Positions 17,215-25,917 of a stretch of DNA of 64,000 nt are shown here, in pieces (within the stretch, counting starts at the first letter, position 1; every line of letters begins with the position of its first letter). The notes under the pieces are model-generated. The model ran no database searches. It saw nothing but the letters and a program-made list of their open reading frames with translations, and was not told the DNA's origin. The stretch is from NCBI RefSeq assembly GCF_014202335.1, contig NZ_JACHGP010000011.1:1-64000 (forward strand), written 5' to 3'. Made by a program: the position numbers and the translations under genes. Origin of the DNA: Mycobacterium sp. AZCC_0083. Its GTDB lineage: Bacteria; Actinomycetota; Actinomycetes; Mycobacteriales; Mycobacteriaceae.

Positions 17215-18236
17215 TAGGGGTCTGCGCACCTTCCGGTGGTTTGCTTGATCCAGGGAAATACCGCGGTGCCACCCTGCACATCGCTGACGCGCACGGTAAT
17301 ACCGCAAATGTATTGCTGGAGGAACGCGCCATAGCTACCAACGCGTGCGTACTTCCGGTAGTCGGACGGCAACTTCTGGATCGCAACGTCGAGTTTGTCC
17401 TTGTCGTTGTCGATAACCGGGGCCAACCGGTTGAGCTGGCCCAGCGCCGCCGTCAACGGGGCTCGACCTTGAGTCAGCAGGTCGGCCAGCGACGCGGTGC
17501 CGTTGTCCAGTGACTCGATGGCAGCCCCGATCGGGTCGCGGTCGGTGGACAGTCCCGCGGCGAGTTGCTGCAGTTTGTCGATCGTTACGGAGAAATCGTC
17601 TCCGTCCTTGCCCAGAGTGGACAGCACCTCGTTGAGGTGGTCGATAAGCTGCTGGACTACTTGCCGGTTGTCGGCCAGGTCGGATGTAAACGACGACGAT
17701 TTCGACATCAGGGACTCGATCGTTCCGCCCTGGCCTTGCAGGATCTGAATCAACGACGCCGACAGCGCGTTGACGTCTTGCGGATTCAATGCCTGGATAA
17801 CGGGTTTCAGGCCGCCAAGCAAGAGATCCAGGTCGAGCGCAGCAGCGGTGCGGTCGACCGGAATCTGAGACCCTGGTGGTTGGATCCGCGTAGAACCCGG
17901 GCTGTCGAGTAGTTCGAGGTAGCGGTCACCGGTGAGGTTCAGATAGCGAACGGCTGCCTTGGTTCCGTCGGTGATGACCACTTTCGGGCCGGCGTCGAAG
18001 GACACCAGTACGGATTTGTCTGGGCGTAATGCCACCTCATCGACAGTGCCCACGCGGACTCCGGCAACCCGCACCGTGTCGCCGTGTCGCAGGTTCGAGG
18101 CGTCCTTGAACACTGCGGTGTACGAGAGGGCCGAACCGGTCCGATACTGGCTGAAGACGAGAAAGATCATGCCGGTGAGAACGGCCATGACGACGGCGAA
18201 CACGGCGAACTTGAGGCCCGCGAAGTTTCGCGACAT
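17214..18236 (-). CDS. mceB: MceB: MCE-family protein
   Basis: The 340-residue protein has an N-terminal anchor (FAVFAVVMAVLTGMIFLVF), the MCE domain (YTAVFKDASNLRHGDTVRVA, GVRVGTVDEVAL, YLNLTGDRYLELLD), a helical region and a short C-terminus with two cysteines that could pair (YICGITV and TGRCADP). Its ATG overlaps the mceA stop as TGATG. The open frame extends to 18575 inside mceA, but the overlapping start fits the rest of the operon. Confidence 0.93.
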   Translation of the reverse strand: MSRNFAGLKFAVFAVVMAVLTGMIFLVFSQYRTGSALSYTAVFKDASNLRHGDTVRVAGVRVGTVDEVALRPDKSVLVSFDAGPKVVITDGTKAAVRYLNLTGDRYLELLDSPGSTRIQPPGSQIPVDRTAAALDLDLLLGGLKPVIQALNPQDVNALSASLIQILQGQGGTIESLMSKSSSFTSDLADNRQVVQQLIDHLNEVLSTLGKDGDDFSVTIDKLQQLAAGLSTDRDPIGAAIESLDNGTASLADLLTQGRAPLTAALGQLNRLAPVIDNDKDKLDVAIQKLPSDYRKYARVGSYGAFLQQYICGITVRVSDVQGGTAVFPWIKQTTGRCADP

Positions 18237-19429
18237 CACCCGGGCTGGCCCATCTGCATGGTGTTTCGCGGCGGCCCGTCGATAGGTCCGAACAGATATT
18301 GTTTGAGCCCATCGGAGTTGAGCAATATGCCCTGGTTGTTGTACCTGAAACGATTGGTTCCGACGTCCGCGACCACGAACGGTGGACGGGTCTCGGGCGG
18401 CACGTTGGGCAGGCTCAATTGTTGACAGGTCGCACCGTTCTTGGCGGCCACCTTCGGCAGGTCCTGCGGGTAGCGGTAGCGCTCGACGCCGAGTTGGAAA
18501 CCGATCATGATTGGGACGCCCGGTGTTTGGAGGTTCGGGAGCTTGGAGAAAATGCCCAAGGCGCCGAGCGCGCACCCCAGCTGGTCGTGGTACTTCGCGA
18601 GAAGATCTGTGGTCGGTACCAGCAGGTGCACGACATCGGTGATGCCCTGCCGGTTGTCTCCGATGACCTGGTTGCCGATATCGGCCAACCCCGTCGAGGC
18701 GATCAGGAACGCATCCAGGTCGTGTTGGGTATCGACGATCGTGTGGCTGATCGAAACGGCGTTGTTCACGGTGGCCGTCAAGTCAGGCGCGGCGTCGGCG
18801 TACGCGTCGGTGACGGCTGCGGCCGTGTCGATGTCGTGACTGAGGTTGCCAAGGCTGGGTTCGATTTCGCTGAAGACCTGGTGCAGTCCCGTCAACGCCT
18901 CACCGAACTGCGCGCCGCGACCATCGACCGCGCTGGCGATCGCCCCCAACGTCTGGCTGAGTTTGGCTGGGTCGATCTTGGCGAGCACCTGGGTCAGCTG
19001 TTCGAAGACGGTGTTGATCTCGACGGTCACGTGGTCAGCGGTAAGGACCTGGTCCGCCTGTAGCCGCTGGTCTGACGGCTCGGCAGGTGCAACGAGTCGG
19101 ACGAACTTCGCGCCGAAGACGGTTGACGACGTGATGTCGACTTTGACGTTGGCCGGAATGTGCGTCAGCGCTGTTGGTTCCAACGCCAGGTGGAGAGCGG
19201 CCTGGCCATTGGGCAGGGAATCGATTGCGGTGACTCGGCCGATCGCAACGTCGTGCAGTTTCACCTTTGCGTCGGGATTCATGACCAATCCCGCCCGATC
19301 CGATATCACCGTGATAGAGACGGTCGTACGCAGGCCACCCCGGAACAACATCGCGGCCAAGGCAAACACGCCTGCGATGGCGATGACCGTGGTCATGCCC
19401 ACTACCGTGCGCAAATTGTTGCGATTCAT
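18236..19429 (-). CDS. mceA: MceA: first MCE-family protein of the operon
   Basis: This 397-residue protein has an N-terminal membrane segment (TTVIAIAGVFALAAMLF), the MCE domain (ISDRAGLVMNPDAKVKLHDV, AIGRVTAID, SSTVFGAKFVRL) and a helical region, then a C-terminal domain with VPIMIGFQLGVERY. It is the operon's first gene. In mycobacterial mce loci two yrbE permease genes normally precede mceA; here only a 100-base promoter with the shared palindrome (19535-19552) lies upstream, followed by unrelated sequence. The complex must therefore use YrbE permeases and an MceG-type ATPase encoded elsewhere. Confidence 0.93.
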   Translation of the reverse strand: MNRNNLRTVVGMTTVIAIAGVFALAAMLFRGGLRTTVSITVISDRAGLVMNPDAKVKLHDVAIGRVTAIDSLPNGQAALHLALEPTALTHIPANVKVDITSSTVFGAKFVRLVAPAEPSDQRLQADQVLTADHVTVEINTVFEQLTQVLAKIDPAKLSQTLGAIASAVDGRGAQFGEALTGLHQVFSEIEPSLGNLSHDIDTAAAVTDAYADAAPDLTATVNNAVSISHTIVDTQHDLDAFLIASTGLADIGNQVIGDNRQGITDVVHLLVPTTDLLAKYHDQLGCALGALGIFSKLPNLQTPGVPIMIGFQLGVERYRYPQDLPKVAAKNGATCQQLSLPNVPPETRPPFVVADVGTNRFRYNNQGILLNSDGLKQYLFGPIDGPPRNTMQMGQPG

Positions 19430-19534
19430 CTTTCTGTTGCGTCCCTACCCCGCACCGGACAAGTCGCCGTCGAACTCCCGCCGTCTAGCACCGAGCCAGC
19501 CCATGAGGTCGGCGATTACATTTCATGTGCACTA

Positions 19535-19552
19535 ATATAGCGCTCGCCATGT
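19535..19552. promoter_or_regulatory. Shared palindromic operator, copy 4 (mce promoter)
   Basis: ATATAGCGCTCGCCATGT keeps the GCG-N2-CGC core and most of both arms of the palindrome at 11118-11135. It lies 106 bases upstream of mceA, the same distance as for the SDR at 11012. On the mce strand the sequence contains TATATT, so the site probably overlaps the promoter. Confidence 0.55.
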
Positions 19553-19695
19553 TATCTATGTCTAGTGTTTCGCCACATTGGCGTTCCGTCGCCTCGCGCG
19601 CGCCTGGTCACGAACCGCGTAGGACAAGGCACCTGTCGGCGGCGCCGGTGGACGGTCGCGCCGGATCCTTCACAGGGCCGACTTCGAGCGCGGGC

Positions 19696-20013
19696 CTACG
19701 ACGCGGGCTTGCTGACCGCCACGAAAAGCGTCCTGCCCGTGGGGGATTGATACTCCATAGCGGTTTGACCGGCGGCTGGCCTGCGTTCGGTCACGTGCAG
19801 GCGGTTGCGTTTGGCGTCAGCAGGGATGGGCTGCTCTTCGGCCAGCCCCCTGGACGTCGGTTTCGCGGCGATCTGCGAGGTCGCCGATCGTGTGACGCCG
19901 AGGTGATCTGTCAGTTCTCCGCCGGTAGTGCCGCCTCCGCGGAAGATCGATTTGCACACTTTCGCTTCGCGCTGAGTCATGGCGACGCCAGCCTCGGTAG
20001 TCACGAGGCACAT
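19696..20013 (-). pseudogene. Degenerate winged-helix (MarR-like) regulator fragment
   Basis: About 60 residues follow the MarR helix-turn-helix plan: TQREAKVCKSIFRGGG, GELTDHLGVTRSATSQIAAK and a wing-like PADAKRNRLHVTE. The recognition helix is followed by a proline where a leucine is usual (QIAAKPTSRGL), the dimerisation helices are missing and the total length, 105 residues, is short. It is either a decayed gene or a minimal regulator; decay seems more likely. Confidence 0.45.
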
Positions 20014-20153
20014 TCAGTTCGGCGGAATGCCGGGGCAGTGGCGCGGTCGAAGCCAACGCGGCTATGCGTCGTCGGACGAGGTGCGGGACGTAGAGTCTTT
20101 CGAAGTCGACTGCGGCGGCGGTAGGTCATCAACGAAGTGGGGGTGTAGAACAC

Positions 20154-20801
20154 ATGGCAACGAAGAAGGGCCCCCGGACCACCCCGCGGCAGCTGGCGAA
20201 ACGAGGGCAGGCTCGGGCCGACCGGACCCAGGCGCTGGTGATCGAAGAGACGATTCGATGCGTACACGAAGAGGGGTTTGCGGCAGCGAGTACCCGTCGC
20301 ATCATCGAACGTGCCGGAGTGAGCTGGGGGGTGATCCAGTATCACTTCGGTGATCGCGACGGCCTGTTGGCGGCGGTGCTCGATCATGGTATGACCAGCC
20401 TTGTTGACGCTCTCGAGGCGATCATTGCCAGGGCCGGTGAAATCAAGGACGGCCGCACCCGCGCCAAAACGCTGACGTCGGAGATCTGGGCGGTCCTGAC
20501 CGCACCCCAGTCCATGTCGATGCTGGAGATCTTGATCGCCACACGATGGGAGCGTGGGAGGCTGAACGCAGGCGATTTGTCTGCCCTCGGGGCGACGTGG
20601 GCCCGGGTATCTGAACTGCTCGGCGAGGGCGCTGCGCCGCCGGCCGCCATCGTGGATCTGCTGTCGGCCAGCGCAGTAGGCATGATGGTCACGCAAATGA
20701 CGACCGACGTGCCGTTGCCGATGGACGCCGTGCAGCAAGCGATGGCCAGCGTGATCGCTGACCGCTTTTCGCCACGCCAGCGTCGCCGTCGAGGTACATA
20801 G
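20154..20801 (+). CDS. TetR-family transcriptional regulator
   Basis: This 215-residue protein has a basic N-terminus, a TetR helix-turn-helix at about residues 25-72 (ALVIEETIRCVHEEGFAAAS, GVSWGVIQYHFGDRDGL) and a variable helical ligand domain. Lying beside the mce operon and within the set of palindrome-bearing promoters, it is the best candidate in the window for their regulator (inference). I see no clear palindrome directly before its own gene, which argues for some caution. Confidence 0.9.
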   Translation: MATKKGPRTTPRQLAKRGQARADRTQALVIEETIRCVHEEGFAAASTRRIIERAGVSWGVIQYHFGDRDGLLAAVLDHGMTSLVDALEAIIARAGEIKDGRTRAKTLTSEIWAVLTAPQSMSMLEILIATRWERGRLNAGDLSALGATWARVSELLGEGAAPPAAIVDLLSASAVGMMVTQMTTDVPLPMDAVQQAMASVIADRFSPRQRRRRGT

Positions 20802-21292
20802 GGTCACTGGCTACCGGGATGTCGCCGTGGCGACTCCCCATTCTTCGAAGCGTCGTCCATTCTCGGACGTGGGCCGCTAGCGCTCCTCCGCCAGGACGTC
20901 TCTGACTGGATCACCGCTGGGGGTAGCGCCCAGAAACAGTTGTCCTCCAAGGTTTTCAGGGCCCAGGCCACTGCCACATCTGGTTGTACACCGCGCTGGT
21001 TGAGCGCATCGTGACCGCCGTTCACGATATCCACGGACGTCGATCCGTCACGTGGCAGGTGCGCAGCCGAGGTGCGGATGAGGTTTGTCTTGACCATGCC
21101 GGGCAGCCAGTACGTCAACCACCGGATTGGATGGAAACCGTCGTGAGGCGGGCCTTCAATACGGATCGACATCGTCGAGGCCAGAAATCTTGGTGTGTCG
21201 GTCGTCGCGGCGAGCTGATCGAGAATCCTGATCCGGGCCCGGCACCAGAGCAGATGGCTTTGCGTGAACGAACCCGTTCAGGCAATCCACGA
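20802..21292. other. Gene-poor stretch, possible SDR remnant
   Basis: A minus-strand open frame (20804-21172) contains WLPGMVKTNLIRTSA, which resembles the P-G-x-V-x-T segment after the SDR active site, and VAWALKTLEDNCFWALPPA. No Rossmann motif, catalytic Y-x3-K or start signal accompanies it. It may be the tail of a lost SDR, but the evidence is thin. Confidence 0.3.
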
Positions 21293-22135
21293 TCAAGCAG
21301 CAGCGGCAAGCATCTCGATGCTGCGGTTCCAGAGCTTCGCGGCCAGCGCGGTGTCATCTACTAGTTTGCTCGTCTTGTGGGGCTTGCGCTTCACGTAGTA
21401 CTCCCCGGGAGTCCAGTCCTTGTTAGGCGTCCCTTCGCACAGCCACACCAGGGTGTCTGCGCCTGTCTCCGGGCTGGCGAGAACGACGTGTTTGAGCACC
21501 GTGCCGTAAAAAACCCGGAACGGCGAGCTGGCCTCGGTGGAGAAGTTGGTGGCGATGTTTCCGGGGTGGAAGGACACCGCGGACACGCCGCGGGAGCCGA
21601 CGTGGCGCACCAACTCCTTCGTGTACAGGATCTGGGCGAGCTTCGCATTGCCGTAGGCCCTGGTGGCTTTGTAGCCGCGCGTGGCGTCCAAGTCGTTGAT
21701 GTCGAAGTTGCTGTAACGCGTGTGGGCGACACTGGAGGTGTTTATCACCGTCCCCTTGGACTCGATTAGCCGGCCCATCAGCAGATCGGTGAGCAGGAAC
21801 GGCGCCAGGTAGTTGACCTGGAGGGTTAACTCGTGCCCGTCGACGGTTACCGCCCGTTCCTTGCCGAATATTGCACCGGCGTTGTTGGCTAAGACGTCGA
21901 TCCGGGGGTAGCGCTCGAGCAAGCTGGCGGCAAGCACGCGGACGCTGGAGAGGTCGGCGAAGTCCGCGACGTAGTAGTCGGCTTTCAGCTCACCGGCGAT
22001 GGCGGTTGTCTTCGCCTTCGACCGCCCGACCAGAACTACCCTGTGCCCGTCGTTAGTGAGCGTGCGTGCCGCTGCGGCGCCGATGCCATCACTCGCACCG
22101 GTGAGCACGATCGTCTTGGGAACCATTGTGGGCAC
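21293..22135 (-). CDS. SDR, retinol-dehydrogenase-like
   Basis: This 280-residue SDR has TGASDGIG, NNAG in VLANNAGAIFG, the catalytic Ser in INTSSVAHTRY, and YGNAK. The YSNFDINDLD segment before the Tyr and the long spacing are typical of the retinol-dehydrogenase/WW-oxidoreductase-like SDRs common in mycobacteria; Arg in LVGRSKAK points to NADP(H). ATG codons at 22135 and 22126 are both possible. A copy of the shared palindrome lies 109 bases upstream, which ties it to the mce regulon proposed here. Confidence 0.9.
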   Translation of the reverse strand: MPTMVPKTIVLTGASDGIGAAAARTLTNDGHRVVLVGRSKAKTTAIAGELKADYYVADFADLSSVRVLAASLLERYPRIDVLANNAGAIFGKERAVTVDGHELTLQVNYLAPFLLTDLLMGRLIESKGTVINTSSVAHTRYSNFDINDLDATRGYKATRAYGNAKLAQILYTKELVRHVGSRGVSAVSFHPGNIATNFSTEASSPFRVFYGTVLKHVVLASPETGADTLVWLCEGTPNKDWTPGEYYVKRKPHKTSKLVDDTALAAKLWNRSIEMLAAAA

Positions 22136-22243
22136 AATCCTTCCGTAGTGAATGTGAACTGTTCGATAAAGATCGTTTGCATTACCCGCCGGACGCCGCG
22201 TGTATCGACAACTTCAGCGCTGTACCAAGTCAGCCAGACATAA

Positions 22244-22261
22244 ACATTGCATTCGCTATAA
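22244..22261. promoter_or_regulatory. Shared palindromic operator, copy 5
   Basis: ACATTGCATTCGCTATAA closely matches the second copy at 11100-11117 (core TTGCAT-Y-CGC-Y-ATA) and lies 109 bases before the SDR start at 22135. The rest of the interval 22136-22444 contains no convincing gene. Confidence 0.5.
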
Positions 22262-22444
22262 TACCGTGAAGGTGGTCACGGGTGTTGTCCGATAGTTCGG
22301 TGGGCGAACGAGCGTCACCACCGACCTCGCCAACCTTGGCATCCCGACCATCACCAGTCGTGATGGCCGCCGCACCCGAGTAGGTCAGCGTGGGGAGTGT
22401 TGGCTCGCCGCAGTGCAGTGCGTGCAGGCACACACCGGAAACGA

Positions 22445-22921
22445 TCAGGGACCCGATGTCGTTGTCTGTGGTTCTGTTTCGGAGTCAGGTAGACCCGCTG
22501 CCGGTGGGTTCCCTCGGGAATCCTCCAGGCCGTCCGGAGACAGTGTGCTGGTCACTCCCACTCCCACTTCCACTCCGGCGCCGGGGGTCAGCAGTCCACC
22601 GATACCGATTCTTGTGGCTGCGGTCCCCAGTTGTGATCCAGGCATGCCGAGAACAGGCTGCGAGCCATCGGATGTGGCTGCAATGGAGAGGCCGCGGGCG
22701 TCTGTGCCAGCCGGTGGGGAACCGACCAAGGGCGGCTTTGCCGCGGATAGGGGTGGCTGGTCACCGGGCAGAAAAAGCCCGCGTGGAGGATATCCGGGAG
22801 CCGGTGGCAGCGGCGGCGGGGGGGCGACGGGGTCTGCGCGAGCGGGTGCGGCCGCGACCAGTGCAAAGACTAGCAAGCCGCCCACCGATGTGGGCCCGTA
22901 CTTCTGGGTCCTCCGTCTCAT
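22445..22921 (-). CDS. Proline-rich secreted protein of unknown function
   Basis: This 158-residue protein starts with a signal peptide (basic MRRRTQKYG, hydrophobic GGLLVFALVAAA, cleavage near ARA-D). The mature N-terminus is almost pure proline and alanine (PVAPPPPLPPAPGYPP), and a later part is glycine- and valine-rich (GAGVEVGVGV). It starts nine bases after the stop of the MspA-like gene and probably shares its transcript, suggesting a cell-envelope role. No enzymatic motif is visible. Confidence 0.7.
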   Translation of the reverse strand: MRRRTQKYGPTSVGGLLVFALVAAAPARADPVAPPPPLPPAPGYPPRGLFLPGDQPPLSAAKPPLVGSPPAGTDARGLSIAATSDGSQPVLGMPGSQLGTAATRIGIGGLLTPGAGVEVGVGVTSTLSPDGLEDSRGNPPAAGLPDSETEPQTTTSGP

Positions 22922-22930
22922 TGGTGTGCC

Positions 22931-23575
22931 TCAGATCTTGATGGGGTCGCCGTAAATGGCGAGTTGGGAGTGGGCGATGTCAGTTGATATCCGCAGATAG
23001 CCGTACGAGCGCACGGTCACGTCACCGCCGCAGGCGTCGACTTTGAGGTGAATGTTGTCGATGTCGAGCATCGCACTCCCGGTCTGGTTCAATGCCATGT
23101 TGGCCATCGGCACTTCGGCTATCACCCCTGGTTGGATGATTGTTTGGACGAAGCCACTCAGCCCGCCCGCTATGCCGATATTGCCTGCTGCGCCAGTCGG
23201 GACGCTAAGAGGCCCACCGACTGACGCGGATGGGCCGAAGGCGCCCGCACCCCCGACCTGGAGCCCACTGGAGACGTCAGACTGACAGCCGACTTGGTAG
23301 CCCGTGATGAACGTGCTGTCGGAGATCGGGGCGGAGCCGCCAGTGGCCGTTGCAGTCGCCGACAGGGTCACAAAGGCTTCACGAGAGTTGTTGGCTGCTG
23401 CGAGATTAGGAACGGAATTGACGCGTTCCCCTTCGATCGAGATATTCAGTTCCCAGCCGTCGCGTGTGAGTTTGGAGTAGTGCTGCGGCGCCATGTCGAC
23501 CGGGTCCGCAGCAGCGACTGACCTACTGGCGGTGAGCAACACGAGCACCAGAACCAGGGCGCCGGCGCGCATCAT
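22931..23575 (-). CDS. MspA-family outer-membrane porin
   Basis: This protein of 214 residues has a signal peptide (LVLVLVLLTASRSVAA) and a mature domain of MspA type: HYSKLTRDGWELNISIEGER, FVTLSATATATGG, GYQVGCQSDVSSG, then a Gly/Pro-rich middle and strand-forming IIQPGVIAEVPM, and C-terminal DACGGDVTVRSYGYLRISTD. MspA proteins form octameric pores in the mycolic-acid outer membrane. Two cysteines, one in each half, resemble those in MspA-like paralogues. ATG 23575 is preferred because it begins a normal signal peptide; an open frame reaches 23689. Confidence 0.85.
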   Translation of the reverse strand: MMRAGALVLVLVLLTASRSVAAADPVDMAPQHYSKLTRDGWELNISIEGERVNSVPNLAAANNSREAFVTLSATATATGGSAPISDSTFITGYQVGCQSDVSSGLQVGGAGAFGPSASVGGPLSVPTGAAGNIGIAGGLSGFVQTIIQPGVIAEVPMANMALNQTGSAMLDIDNIHLKVDACGGDVTVRSYGYLRISTDIAHSQLAIYGDPIKI

Positions 23576-23670
23576 CGGGAGCCGTTTTCGGTGCTGTGCC
23601 TTCGCCGCCGAGGACGTGCCAGGCGGTCTCGGTCTGATCGTATGGCGTGATGAAGATGGGCGTGGTCGAG

Positions 23671-24336
23671 CTAACTGGCTGCGCGACAACTGAGTTCCAT
23701 GCTGTCGATGTCCCTGACGGGGAAATTGACGCTCACATATCCGTTGTCGGGGTCACGCACATAGTCGAGGTAGGCTCCCGAGTCCGCGTCTTCGGCATTG
23801 TCAGCGACGATCAGGGCTCCCGGTGTCAGAAGTGGCTCAAGCAGTTTCGTGACGGGGAGGTACTCGGCTTTCCAACCGTCGAGTAGCACGAAATCCACGG
23901 GTCCCTCGAGGTTCGCCAGGGTGGTCAGGGCGTCTCCCTCCAGCACGGTGATCAAGTCATCCAGTCCGGTCTGGGTAAAGTTCTCTTTCGCCGCGGCGAT
24001 CTTCTCGGCGCTGAGTTCGGTGGTGACAACTCGGCCGCTGCGGTTGTCGCGTGCAGCGGACGCCAGATGGATCGCGGAGACACCAAAGGACATACCGTAT
24101 TCGACAATCATCGTGGCGCGGGCCGCCCGCACCAACGAGTACAGGAGTCGGCCTCCGATGGGGCTGACCGGCATGTAGATCGCACTGAGCGCGTCGGCCC
24201 GTTCTTGGGAACTCGCCGAGGCGAGATAGTCGAGTTCACCCTGCCGGTTGCGCAATAAGGACATCTGTTGTGTCGCTTCAGCGTACATCCGGTCGAGGGC
24301 GGCCACTACCCGTGGATCCTGCATTGTCGTCGTCAT
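23671..24336 (-). CDS. O-methyltransferase-like SAM-dependent methyltransferase
   Basis: This 221-residue protein has a class I methyltransferase fold of the O-methyltransferase-3 (catechol-OMT-like) type: the SAM loop is IVEYGMSFGVSAIHLA, followed by VVTTELSAEKIAAAK, VLEGDALTTL and FVLLDGWKAEYLPV, and the metal-site region ADNAEDAD. An N-terminal helix (DPRVVAALDRMYAEATQQM) is as in that family. Its start overlaps the end of the aldo/keto reductase by four bases (coupled translation). The acceptor is unknown. Confidence 0.85.
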   Translation of the reverse strand: MTTTMQDPRVVAALDRMYAEATQQMSLLRNRQGELDYLASASSQERADALSAIYMPVSPIGGRLLYSLVRAARATMIVEYGMSFGVSAIHLASAARDNRSGRVVTTELSAEKIAAAKENFTQTGLDDLITVLEGDALTTLANLEGPVDFVLLDGWKAEYLPVTKLLEPLLTPGALIVADNAEDADSGAYLDYVRDPDNGYVSVNFPVRDIDSMELSCRAAS

Positions 24337-25247
24337 CGTGCTGACTCACTCTGCTCGAACACATCGATCTGAGCGTCCAATTGCGCTAGTTCGTTTGGGC
24401 TCAGCGACAACGTCCCGGCGGCGAGGTTGTCGTGCAGGTGGCTGCGACTGGTGGTGCCGGCGATGAGCAGCACGTTGGCAGACAGGGCCAACAGCCAGGC
24501 TAGAGCGACTTGGGCGGGCGTGGTCGTGTGAGCCCGAGCGATGGCGGTGACGACGGGGTTGGCCAGGATCGCGTCGTGCTGATCGCGGGGCCAACCCAGT
24601 GGACAGAACGGCACGAAAGCGATACCGCGTGAAGAGCATTCGTCAAACACCGGCTGTGACGTACGGTTGGCGATACTGAACGCGTTCTGCACGCAGACGA
24701 TGTCGGTCACCTCTAGGGCACGCTGCAGGTGTTCCAGTCTGATGTTACTGAGACCGATCCCGGCGATGAGGCCGTCATCGCGCGCCTGGATCATGGCGCC
24801 GAGTTGGTCGATGAATCGGCCGTCGGGCGGCGCGTCGTTGACGATCCGTAGATTGACCGCGGTCAGTTGTTCAACGCCGAGTGTGTTCAGGTTGTCTTCG
24901 ATGCCTTGGCGCAGTTCGTGGGGTGCATCGAAGGCAACGAGCGCGCCGGTCTCGTCGCGACGGGCCGCCACTTTGCTGACGATCGCCAGCTGATCGGGGT
25001 AGGGATAGAGCGCATCGCGGATCAACGCGTTGACGGCACCCGAGCCGTAGTACTGCGCGGTGTCGATATGGTCGACGCCGGCGTCGACGGCGGCGCGAAG
25101 GACCGCCAGGGATTCGCTTCGATCCGTGGTCGGCGGACCGAACACTCCATCACCGGACAATTGCATCGCCCCGTAGCCGATGCGCGACACGGTGGTACCT
25201 CCCAACGGGTGACGGCTCGAATCTTGATAACTGGCCACTATGGTCAA
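24333..25247 (-). CDS. Aldo/keto reductase
   Basis: This 304-residue TIM-barrel reductase has the N-terminal SRIGYGAMQLSGDGVFGPP, the catalytic Asp and Tyr in HIDTAQYYGSGAVN, and Lys in AIVSKVAARRDE. The usual catalytic His strand (L-x-x-x-H) is replaced by AVNLRIVND, as I recall for the E. coli YdbC-like subfamily, so this may be a family trait. The C-terminal IAGTTSRSHLHDNLA contacts NADPH. It is the first gene of a likely unit with the methyltransferase and MspA-type porin. Confidence 0.88.
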   Translation of the reverse strand: MTIVASYQDSSRHPLGGTTVSRIGYGAMQLSGDGVFGPPTTDRSESLAVLRAAVDAGVDHIDTAQYYGSGAVNALIRDALYPYPDQLAIVSKVAARRDETGALVAFDAPHELRQGIEDNLNTLGVEQLTAVNLRIVNDAPPDGRFIDQLGAMIQARDDGLIAGIGLSNIRLEHLQRALEVTDIVCVQNAFSIANRTSQPVFDECSSRGIAFVPFCPLGWPRDQHDAILANPVVTAIARAHTTTPAQVALAWLLALSANVLLIAGTTSRSHLHDNLAAGTLSLSPNELAQLDAQIDVFEQSESAR

Positions 25248-25419
25248 CTTTCTGTCGACGTTGACCCGCCTGGGCGGGGGTCAATTGGAGTTGGGAACTT
25301 CCCACAGAGAGCTCACTGGGGGAAGGCAACCGCACGGAACGAGGGTGCGGAAGCTGATGCCCGCCCCGCAGCGGTCGACACGCCCAGCGGCAATACTGTG
25401 TTGTCACAGTCGATCTGAC

Positions 25420-25917
25420 TCAAGCGGTGGCCCCCTGATCACCTGCAGTCGCACCATTTCCCGAACCAACCCGGGGGGAGACTGTGCCTGTCGACTTCCG
25501 CGGCAGCGAAAGAGTCCGCAGTCGGTTGTCCAGGGCGTATGCGCCACCGCCGGTGAAGAACAGCAGGAACAACGCAAAGCAGTACACGACCGCCATCTCG
25601 CCACCGTTGGTCAGCGGCATCAGTCCGTGGGGCAGGTGCACCACGAAGAACCCGAAGGCCATCTCGCCGGAAGCGATGAAAGCCGCGGCGCGGGTGAACA
25701 ATCCGACAGTAACCAGCAAGCCGCATACGACTTCGATCACTCCGGCATAGAAAAGCGGCCACGAGCCAACCGTTGCGACGGGCCCGGTTGGCCATCCAAA
25801 CAACTTTGACGTGCCGTGGAAGAAGAACAACAGTCCGATCACTACTCGGAACAAGCTCAGAATCGCGGGTGTCAGCCTGTTCAGCGACGTGAGGAGGTTG
25901 TTCGCGCGTTTGGTCAT
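25420..25917 (-). CDS. DoxX-family membrane protein
   Basis: A 165-residue protein with four hydrophobic helices and the DoxX pattern: FRVVIGLLFFFHGTSKLFGW in the first helix, then VIEVVCGLLVTVGLFTRAAA and FFTGGGAYALDN near the last. DoxX relatives are linked to thiol redox or quinol-related membrane functions. It is followed, after 172 bases, by the aldo/keto reductase on the same strand. An inverted repeat lies about 100 bases upstream. Confidence 0.85.
   Translation of the reverse strand: MTKRANNLLTSLNRLTPAILSLFRVVIGLLFFFHGTSKLFGWPTGPVATVGSWPLFYAGVIEVVCGLLVTVGLFTRAAAFIASGEMAFGFFVVHLPHGLMPLTNGGEMAVVYCFALFLLFFTGGGAYALDNRLRTLSLPRKSTGTVSPRVGSGNGATAGDQGATA

Noticed and set aside
19525..20124. 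199-codon plus-strand frame next to the mce promoter
   Set aside because: Composition is Arg/Gly-rich without a fold pattern, it starts inside the operator region, and the winged-helix remnant on the opposite strand explains the open frame better.
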